From assembly GCA_001784735.1 (NCBI GenBank), contig MFSB01000005.1, positions 1-17,184 of the forward strand: a stretch of DNA of 17,184 nucleotides, written 5' to 3'. Shown here in pieces: positions 12,442-17,184 of the stretch (the first letter of the stretch is position 1; every line of letters begins with the position of its first letter). Source of the stretch: Candidatus Moranbacteria bacterium RIFCSPLOWO2_12_FULL_48_12. Lineage in GTDB: Bacteria > Patescibacteriota > Minisyncoccia > Moranbacterales > UBA1568. The notes below the pieces were generated by a model that searched no databases, was not told the DNA's origin, and was given only the letters and a program-made list of their open reading frames with translations. Both the position numbers and the translations under genes were made by a program.

Positions 12442-12518
12442 AAGAATCATGAATTATGAATCATGAATTATGAATAGGAAAAGAAAGATCTTGATTCCTG
12501 ATTCCTGATTCCTGATTC
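12442..12518. repeat. Inverted heptad-repeat array between ligA and gatC
   Basis: Left arm, strict phase: AAGAATC, ATGAATT, ATGAATC, ATGAATT, ATGAATA (12442-12476). Right arm, inverted: TTGATTC, CTGATTC, CTGATTC, CTGATTC (12491-12518). The loop is only 14 bases. The right arm ends 3 bases before the ligA stop codon. Units resemble those at 7952-8043 and the single-arm array within ligA at 12946-12973. Confidence 0.85.
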
Positions 12519-12521
12519 TTC

Positions 12522-14894
12522 CTACAATTTTAGCAGATTTATAAATTCATTTTCTGACAAAACTTTGACTCCCAACGTTTGCGCTGCGGAAAGCTTGCTC
12601 CCTGGATTTTCTCCAGCCACCACATAATCCGTCTTCTGGCTCACAGCCGAGGAGACAGCGCCGCCTTTTTCCTTAATCATAGCCTTGGCGGCATCTCTTG
12701 TAAAGGAAGAAAGCTCGCCCGTCAGCACGAACGTCATCCCCCTGAAAGGCTGTTCGGAAACGCTCTTCTTCTCCGGCAGAATAATCTCCACTCCTTCTGC
12801 CGCTAACATCCGCAGAAGCTCCTGATGTTTCTTATCACCAAACCATTCTACCAAACTTTCTGCTGATTTTTCTCCGATACCGTCAATAGTCAGCCAGTCG
12901 TCTTTCGTAATTTTCGGAAAAACTCTTTCAATATCCTTCAAACCTCTGATTCGTGATTCGTGATTCATGATTCCTTTCATTACGCTCTGCATGATAAGGT
13001 CGGCCGTCTCTTCTCCGACGTAGCGGATGCCCAAAGCGAAAAAAAACTTGCTGAGCGGTACGCACTTGGCAGCGGCAATAGCAAGAGCCAGCTTGTCGGC
13101 CGATTTTTCTGCGAACCGCTCGAGCGGCGCGAGATCGCCCGGCGCCAGCCCGAAAATATCCGCCATATCCTTCACCAGCCCTTCATTCATCAGCGACTCG
13201 ACGATTTTCTCTCCCATACCGACGATATTGAAGCCCTTTTTTGATACGGCATGGATGATCTGCTCTCGCAGAACGGCAAAGCAGCGCGGATTGAGACAGT
13301 ACAGTGCCGCACTCTCTCTAGCTTGTAGCTTGTCACCGTCGCTCGCGAGCGAACGTGATGAGTAGCTTGCTTGCCTCGCCGACAGGCGGGTAGCTTTCTC
13401 GCCTCGCCCGCCTAGACTCCCGTCTCGACTCAGTCGATCCGAGGCGGACGGCGAGGCTGGCTGAAGCCTTGTCGAAGCGGGTAGCTTGTTTCCTACTGCC
13501 ATTCTCTCCACCGGTGAACCGCAAATGGGACATTTTTTCGGGGGAATAATCTTCTTTTCCTTGCCACTCCGCAGATTTGTCATCACAGAGACTATTTCCG
13601 GTATGATGTCCCCCGCTTTCTGGATGATCACCGTATCCCCCACTCGGACACCGAGGCGCGCGATCTCATCGAAGTTGTGAAGTGTCGCCCGGCTGACTAG
13701 AGAACCCGCAACACGCACCGGTCGCAGATGCGCCACCGGCGTAAGAGCGCCAGTCCGGCCGATCTGCACCTGCACGTCTTCCACGACCGTCGTCGCCTGC
13801 TGGGCGGGGAATTTATAGGCTACGCCGAAGCGCGGCGCCTTGCCCGTATAGCCGAGCCAGTCCTGCAGCTTCCTCTCGTTCACTTTGATCACGATGCCAT
13901 CAAGCGCGTACGGGAGGCTATGGCGTTTTTTGTTCCACTCCTCATAGTAAGCTTGGATGGCTTCCACCGTCCGGCACAGACGATATTCGGGATTGACCTG
14001 GAAGCCCAATTTTTTCAAAAGATCTAATTCTTCGATCTGTGTTCCTGGTATTCCTGATTTCTGCTCGCCCGCCAAAGCCTTGGCGATGGAGGGATTCCTC
14101 CCGCCTGCCGGACGGGCAGGGATTCCTGATTCTATCTTATCGATATCGTAAATGAACGAGTCTAACTTTCGACTGGCCACCACCCGTGGGTCCAATTGGC
14201 GGATGGATCCCGCTGCGGCATTGCGCGGATTGGCGAACAGCGCCTCACCCTCCCTTTTGCGCTCGGCATTGATGCGCGCGAATTCTTTCTGCGAAAGCCA
14301 GGCCTCGCCGACAACGATGACGTCCGCCGGTTCGCTCAAACGAAGCGGGATGCTCCGGATGGTGCGCAGATTCTCCGTCACCTCTTCGCCGGTCTCCCCG
14401 TCGCCCCGCGTCGCGCCTTGTTTCAAGATACCCTTCTCATAGGAAAGCACTATTTTCAATCCATCGATTTTCAGCTCGCAGACATACTCAATGGCCGAAT
14501 TTCCAATTTCCCCTGGCCGCGTGCGAGATACGTCTCGGGCAGGCAATTTCCAATTTCCAATTTCTTTCTCCAAAAATCTTTTCGTCTTTCTATCCCATGC
14601 TTTCAATTCTTCGAAATCAAACACATCGTCAAACGACCACTGGCGCAGGGCGTGCTTCACTTTGCGAAATGACACAAGCGGCTCTCCTCCGACACGAAAA
14701 GTCGGGCTCGCACCGCTTCGGAGCTCCGGAAATTCGCGCTCGAGACCTTCAAGCTCCCTTACCAGCGAATCATAGACTTCATCGGAAATGGTCGGCTGAT
14801 CAAGCGTATGGTATCGCTTCCGATGTTCGTCAATCTCTCGGATCAGCTTTTCAATGCGTTTTTTGGCTTGTTCTTGGGATAAATTCTTTTTCAT
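12522..14894 (-). CDS. ligA: NAD-dependent DNA ligase with four repeat-encoded insertions
   Basis: Seals nicks in replication and repair using NAD. All domains are visible: Ia (1-75, with YHTLDQPTISDEVYDSL), nucleotidyltransferase with the adenylated lysine K142 in CELKIDG, OB fold (HNFDEIARLGVRVGDTVII near 406-424), zinc finger (C455, C458, C533, C538), helix-hairpin-helix part (GEETADLI, TIDGIGEKSAESL) and BRCT (about 717-790). The 790 residues exceed the usual 670 or so by about 120. The excess is explained by four insertions that coincide with DNA repeats: residues 111-133, 256-281, about 470-526 (between the two cysteine pairs) and 641-650. The frame stays open and all catalytic motifs are kept, so the enzyme is probably active. 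ATG 14894 lies in the right arm of a leader hairpin. Confidence 0.96.
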   Translation of the reverse strand: MKKNLSQEQAKKRIEKLIREIDEHRKRYHTLDQPTISDEVYDSLVRELEGLEREFPELRSGASPTFRVGGEPLVSFRKVKHALRQWSFDDVFDFEELKAWDRKTKRFLEKEIGNWKLPARDVSRTRPGEIGNSAIEYVCELKIDGLKIVLSYEKGILKQGATRGDGETGEEVTENLRTIRSIPLRLSEPADVIVVGEAWLSQKEFARINAERKREGEALFANPRNAAAGSIRQLDPRVVASRKLDSFIYDIDKIESGIPARPAGGRNPSIAKALAGEQKSGIPGTQIEELDLLKKLGFQVNPEYRLCRTVEAIQAYYEEWNKKRHSLPYALDGIVIKVNERKLQDWLGYTGKAPRFGVAYKFPAQQATTVVEDVQVQIGRTGALTPVAHLRPVRVAGSLVSRATLHNFDEIARLGVRVGDTVIIQKAGDIIPEIVSVMTNLRSGKEKKIIPPKKCPICGSPVERMAVGNKLPASTRLQPASPSASDRLSRDGSLGGRGEKATRLSARQASYSSRSLASDGDKLQARESAALYCLNPRCFAVLREQIIHAVSKKGFNIVGMGEKIVESLMNEGLVKDMADIFGLAPGDLAPLERFAEKSADKLALAIAAAKCVPLSKFFFALGIRYVGEETADLIMQSVMKGIMNHESRIRGLKDIERVFPKITKDDWLTIDGIGEKSAESLVEWFGDKKHQELLRMLAAEGVEIILPEKKSVSEQPFRGMTFVLTGELSSFTRDAAKAMIKEKGGAVSSAVSQKTDYVVAGENPGSKLSAAQTLGVKVLSENEFINLLKL
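12946..12973. repeat. Four tandem heptads within ligA (HhH region)
   Basis: CTGATTC, GTGATTC, GTGATTC, ATGATTC in strict 7-nt phase. They encode about residues 641-650 (NHESRIR and neighbours), where LigA proteins have a shorter link. Only one arm is present, unlike the intergenic arrays. Confidence 0.8.
13319..13488. repeat. Composite repeat insertion in the ligA zinc finger
   Basis: Five TAGCTT(G/T) 7-mers (13319, 13326, 13363, 13391, 13482) are interleaved with GC-rich palindromes, including the perfect palindrome TCGCTCGCGAGCGA (about 13338-13351) and GCCTCGCCCGCC...GGCGAGGC (about 13401-13456). It encodes about 57 residues rich in Ser, Arg and Ala, placed between C458 and C533. Confidence 0.82.
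14050..14131. repeat. REP insertion in ligA bounded by a 10-bp direct repeat
   Basis: ATTCCTGATT occurs at 14050-14059 and 14122-14131, exactly 72 bases (24 codons) apart. Between them is the hairpin CCTGCC-GGACG-GGCAGG (14104-14120). In the protein the direct repeat appears as SGIP at both ends (256-259 and 280-283). Confidence 0.85.
14498..14565. repeat. Heptad-flanked hairpin inserted in ligA
   Basis: Two AATTTCC units (14498-14511), then a 32-base hairpin starting CCTGGCCG and ending CGGGCAGG with an inner CGAGA/TCTCG stem (14512-14543), then AATTTCC, AATTTCC, AATTTCT (14545-14565). The 7-mers on both sides are direct, not inverted. It encodes residues 111-133, just before the active-site lysine. 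Confidence 0.85.
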
Positions 14895-15016
14895 ACCCGG
14901 TGGTACAACTTTGAATAAAAATCAACAGATGCCTTAAATAAGGTATTACTCGCTGTATCGCGCTATTTTTCCTATGGGTAACTTTTTTCTCTTTTCAAAG
15001 TTGTCCCACCGGGCAT
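14893..15016 (-). promoter_or_regulatory. Start-codon leader hairpin, type 2, ligA
   Basis: On the minus strand ATGCCCGGTGGGACAACTTT (15016-14997) pairs with AAAGTTGTACCACCGGGTAT (14912-14893), and both arms extend by three more pairs. Over 23 positions there is one G-U and one mismatch. The right arm overlaps the ligA ATG (14894-14892), so folding would bury the start codon. The 77-base interior has a smaller hairpin (ATGCCTTA with TAAGGTAT). The same arm sequence heads the membrane-protein gene at 10203-10525. Confidence 0.82.
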
Positions 15017-15024
15017 ATATATCC

Positions 15025-15046
15025 ATAATATCGTATTTCGAACCAA
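15025..15046 (-). promoter_or_regulatory. Possible ligA promoter
   Basis: On the minus strand TATTAT (15030-15025) makes a good -10 box about 10 bases before the leader hairpin; a -35 box near 15046 (TTTGTT) is weak. If real, the RNA would start almost exactly at the 5' arm of the hairpin. Confidence 0.4.
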
Positions 15047-15054
15047 AACAAAAG

Positions 15055-15078
15055 AAAAAACAGCCTCAGCTGTTTTTT
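15055..15078. terminator. Bidirectional intrinsic terminator after the pilus genes
   Basis: AAAAAACAGC-CTCA-GCTGTTTTTT: a perfect 10-bp stem with a U-run on either strand. For the minus-strand genes it would end the prepilin operon before the ligA unit. The MITE-like element lies between it and the last prepilin gene. Confidence 0.85.
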
Positions 15079-15084
15079 GCCTGA

Positions 15085-15271
15085 GAGCCTGTTCAAAATC
15101 TCACCGCTATGAATAAAACCAAAAGACTGCTTGCCGGCTGAAATCCGTAAATTTCGGCTGCAAACCCACTCGGGACTCGACGGGTTATCACTGATAGCCC
15201 TTTCTCATCCTTCATGGTTTCCATCATGAAATTTCCGAATTTCAGCTCGACATGAGATTTTGAACAGGCTC
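15085..15271. mobile_element. MITE-like element with 19-bp perfect terminal inverted repeats
   Basis: The ends GAGCCTGTTCAAAATCTCA (15085-15103) and its reverse complement (15253-15271) match perfectly. They are flanked by TGA on both sides (15082-15084 and 15272-15274), a possible 3-bp target duplication. The 187-bp length and lack of a coding frame fit a non-autonomous element. GAG-starting ends and TNA targets are known for IS5-family groups, so an IS5-type transposase is a reasonable guess for the mobiliser. The interior has further hairpins, for example GGGTTATCA with TGATAGCCC and CTGAAATTCGGAAATTTCA (minus strand). Confidence 0.8.
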
Positions 15272-15299
15272 TGATACAAACTGCTTGATACCTGATACC
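15272..15299. repeat. Heptad array between the MITE and the last prepilin gene
   Basis: Units TGATACA, AACTGCT, TGATACC, TGATACC fall in strict 7-nt phase and stop 2 bases before the prepilin stop codon at 15302. I see no inverted partner arm; the MITE may have separated or replaced it. Confidence 0.6.
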
Positions 15300-15301
15300 G
15301 A

Positions 15302-15850
15302 CTACAGTCCGATATGTCCATAATCACGCAGAGAAGACGTGGTCTGGATGCGCGCCGTATGATTCGGTCCTTCGCTTATTTCGAGCGAAACGGTGACCTT
15401 TCCTACAGCTTTCGGACTTATGACAGATGGTTTGATGACAAACCCGCCTGTCACCGTTCCTATCGTCACTGCGTCATATGCCCCAAATGTTGTCGCCGCG
15501 CAACCGGCAAAATTTGCGGCTTCCGCTTTTGCCACCTGAAGCGTAGAAGCATTGGTCCGATATTCGATACATTTGCCCTGGGAGTAGTCATAAAACTTCA
15601 CAGCGCTCGCCAAATTGCCGTTGGAAGACGGACTCACCAGAGAGCTGGTGCGCAACTCCTTGGCCATCAGGTTCAAAACGAACTGCGCGTTTGCCACATC
15701 TCGTTGCACTGCTTTTGCTCTTTTATACGCCGCAAAAGATTGCGTGAAGGTCTGCGACAGCCCCGTCATAATGATGAGAAAAACGAATAGCGCTACCAGC
15801 ACCTCGATCAGCGTATATCCCCTGCAAGCTGTTTTTGAAAAAGAGTCCAT
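15302..15850 (-). CDS. Type IV prepilin-like protein (PilW/GspJ-like)
   Basis: A 182-residue minor-pilin-type protein. It has a short leader ending in Gly11 and the class III signal CRG-YTLIEVLVALFVF with Glu at +5 (E16), followed by a hydrophobic helix (about 12-34) that would anchor it in the membrane and build the pilus core. The helix continues as FTQSFAAYKRAKAVQRDVANAQFVLNLMAKEL, typical of PilW/GspJ-like minor pilins, and the rest is a beta-rich head with a Cys pair (KCIEY, FAGCAATT). It is last in a run of three prepilin genes, 3 bases after the previous one, with a prepilin peptidase gene further upstream. The name PilW-like is by position and pattern only. Confidence 0.85.
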   Translation of the reverse strand: MDSFSKTACRGYTLIEVLVALFVFLIIMTGLSQTFTQSFAAYKRAKAVQRDVANAQFVLNLMAKELRTSSLVSPSSNGNLASAVKFYDYSQGKCIEYRTNASTLQVAKAEAANFAGCAATTFGAYDAVTIGTVTGGFVIKPSVISPKAVGKVTVSLEISEGPNHTARIQTTSSLRDYGHIGL

Positions 15851-15853
15851 AGA

Positions 15854-16423
15854 TTATTTCCAATTCGTGAGAGTAACCTCCGTAAAAACGCACTTATTCA
15901 AAGCCGTACAAGAAGATGAGTTGCCATTCGTCGGCAGCGCCGTCGTTCCTCCCCAATAGACAAAGCTCCTGACAAGCGCTGTCTTCTGTCCATTATTGTA
16001 ATCGATAAAAATATAGCGGTAGAATCGGGATACGGCGGTACTGGTATGGGCATACAATCCGCCCGAGTACTGAAGATAATAGCGAGACGCTGTTCCCTGA
16101 GGAGCATCGCAATCCAAGCTCACTGCCGGATCATTGTAATCCGCACGACAATGTTTCCTGCCCGGATCAAAAGCTGTAAATCCATCATTGCCGGCCGCGA
16201 AATCATTATCCCGCACATTGCGCACCAATTCGACGCCTTCCTGGGCTAGCTCCACGGCGATAACCGCATTCTGGCTTTCCAACGACTGACGCAAGCTGCT
16301 TGCCATAAGCGCGGTGAGAGAAAGCACGCCGACGGTCAAGACGAATACTGCCAAAAGCACTTCTCCGAGCGAAAAGCCTCTGAGCGTCTTTTTCTTAAAA
16401 TGTTTGTGCAGCGTTGAATACAT
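15854..16423 (-). CDS. Type IV prepilin-like protein (PilV/GspI-like)
   Basis: A 189-residue minor-pilin-type protein. After a basic leader (HKHFKKKTLRG) the signal is G16 then FSLGEVLLAVFVLTVGVLSL, with Glu21 at +5. The hydrophobic helix runs to about residue 45. SLRQSLESQNAVIAVELAQEGVELVRNVRDND is characteristic of the PilV/GspI group, where the pattern A-x-x-L-A-Q-E-G-(I/V)-E is common. The globular part holds four cysteines (KHCRAD, LDCDAP, SSSCTALNKC), which could form disulphides outside the cell. It ends 3 bases before the next prepilin gene, indicating one transcript. Confidence 0.87.
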   Translation of the reverse strand: MYSTLHKHFKKKTLRGFSLGEVLLAVFVLTVGVLSLTALMASSLRQSLESQNAVIAVELAQEGVELVRNVRDNDFAAGNDGFTAFDPGRKHCRADYNDPAVSLDCDAPQGTASRYYLQYSGGLYAHTSTAVSRFYRYIFIDYNNGQKTALVRSFVYWGGTTALPTNGNSSSCTALNKCVFTEVTLTNWK

Positions 16424-16445
16424 AGAGAGGATAGTGAATGGAAAA

Positions 16446-16958
16446 TTACGGGCAAGCCGCGCCTCGTTGATCGCTTATACGGCCATCGGCATAGATGCAG
16501 ACCACATAACTGCTCGACTGCTTTGTAAATGTCGCGCTTCTATTCCCCGTATTGAAATCCAAAGCGGCATGCGGAAGACTGAAAGACAAAGCATTGGTGT
16601 TGCTGAACGCCACTCCGTTTTTAAGAGCATAGCTGGCAATAGGAGTAGGAGAGGCCGCGCAGTTTCCAGACGGCGTATACCGAAAACTATATGTAGAAGC
16701 AGCCCAGACCACAGAAAAAGAGCATGCCGTATTCCCGCCTATCTGCCTCCCTGTCAAAGCATAATTCTGCGCTTCCCGGACTATTCCGACGAATTCTCGC
16801 GCATTCGCTTCGAGCTCCCTCTCTATGCGGCCACTCTCCAGAGATACGATACTTAACGCAGCCATAATGCCCATAAGAGCCACAACCACCATCACCTCGA
16901 TCAGCGTGAACCCCGCACCATTTTTTTTAGTTTTCAGTACTTGGATCTGATTTGACAT
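16446..16958 (-). CDS. Type IV prepilin-like protein (FimT/GspH-like)
   Basis: A 170-residue pseudopilin. The leader MSNQIQVLKTKKNGAG ends at G16 and is followed by FTLIEVMVVVALMGIMAALS with Glu21 at +5. After the hydrophobic helix comes RIERELEANAREFVGIVREAQNYALTGRQ, a pattern typical of FimT/GspH, in which a two-helix stretch L-x-x-x-L-x-x-A-R-x-x-A leads into a beta-rich head. The head has three cysteines (TACSF, NCAAS, YVVCIY) and a fourth in the final GAACP. It is the first of three prepilin genes and follows a prepilin peptidase gene after a 43-base gap. Confidence 0.87.
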   Translation of the reverse strand: MSNQIQVLKTKKNGAGFTLIEVMVVVALMGIMAALSIVSLESGRIERELEANAREFVGIVREAQNYALTGRQIGGNTACSFSVVWAASTYSFRYTPSGNCAASPTPIASYALKNGVAFSNTNALSFSLPHAALDFNTGNRSATFTKQSSSYVVCIYADGRISDQRGAACP

Positions 16959-17001
16959 GGTGATTTTGATATTTTTCTCTTTCCCCTATTCTATCAGAAA
17001 A

Positions 17002-17184
17002 CTACAAAATAAAGAATCGGAAAAAAAATGGGAATGCTTCCGACAGGAAGAGTGTCACGATCGCTCCGAAGGCGAGAAACGGCGCGAATGGCACTTGGCT
17101 TTTCAGTCTTCTTTGCTGGTATGCTATAGCGATAATCCCGATGGCCGCGCCCAACCCGAAAGAGAGCGTCAGCATCGGCAACAC
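17002..17184 (-). CDS. Prepilin peptidase, C-terminal part (cut by window edge)
   Basis: The last 60 or so residues of a polytopic membrane protein that continues past the window edge. Two hydrophobic stretches (LPMLTLSFGLGAAIGIIAIA and PFLAFGAIVTLFLSEAFPFF) flank a basic loop (YQQRRLKSQ) and VPFAPFLAFGAI, which is the conserved C-terminal I-P-F-G-P-F/Y-L segment of type IV prepilin peptidases (A24 family). These enzymes cut the leader at the Gly before +1 of the prepilins and methylate the new N-terminus. The catalytic aspartates lie upstream, outside the window. Placement directly before three prepilin genes supports the call; the true start is not visible. Confidence 0.85.
   Translation of the reverse strand: MLPMLTLSFGLGAAIGIIAIAYQQRRLKSQVPFAPFLAFGAIVTLFLSEAFPFFFRFFIL

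Noticed and set aside
12436..12450. Longer gatC start
   Set aside because: The extra codons come from the heptad array and are not typical of GatC.

Overview
This window reads like a chromosome fragment of a Candidate Phyla Radiation (Patescibacteria) bacterium, most likely Parcubacteria-like. The basis is the compact gene set, the short proteins of familiar type, gene starts mostly without a clear Shine-Dalgarno sequence, a dNTP-supply cluster next to a ribosomal operon, a type IV pilus block, and many short palindromic repeats in spacers and inside genes. This is inference from style; no 16S gene is present. Ribosomal protein L1 is present, which argues against the CPR subgroup reported to lack it.

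Every gene I accept is on the minus strand, so the window is best read from high to low coordinates. From 17184 down to 15302 lies a type IV pilus block: the C-terminal end of a prepilin peptidase and three prepilins. A spacer of about 400 bases (14895-15301) holds a MITE-like element, a terminator and the leader hairpin of ligA. Then come ligA, gatC, gatA and a small membrane protein with an HEPN-like motif. A good promoter at 9585-9613 starts secE-nusG-rplK-rplA, followed by a nucleoside deoxyribosyltransferase-like gene.

A second good promoter (6727-6755) starts a deoxynucleotide cluster: a CYTH protein, dCTP deaminase, thymidylate synthase, a NUDIX hydrolase, dihydrofolate reductase, a dNMP-kinase-like gene and a thymidylate-kinase-like gene. 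These cover dCTP to dUMP, dUMP to dTMP with recycling of dihydrofolate, and phosphorylation of dTMP. The cluster ends with gatB and a GIY-YIG gene bracketed by palindromes. The Gat amidotransferase genes are therefore split: gatCA with ligA, gatB with the dNTP cluster.

The most striking content is in the spacers. (1) A 154-156 nt structured element occurs three times, each filling the gap between one stop codon and the next start codon (before nusG, rplK and the thymidylate-kinase-like gene). Its last hairpin ends on the ATG, and its stem changes sequence between copies while staying fully paired. (2) A second long hairpin type, also ending on the start codon, precedes ligA and the membrane-protein gene. 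(3) Other spacers are filled by inverted arrays of 7-nt repeats; the unit differs by locus but the period stays 7. (4) ligA carries four in-frame repeat insertions, one of them between the cysteine pairs of the zinc finger, and together they account for its extra length of about 120 residues; gatA carries one. I consider the start-codon elements the best candidate for an undescribed system.
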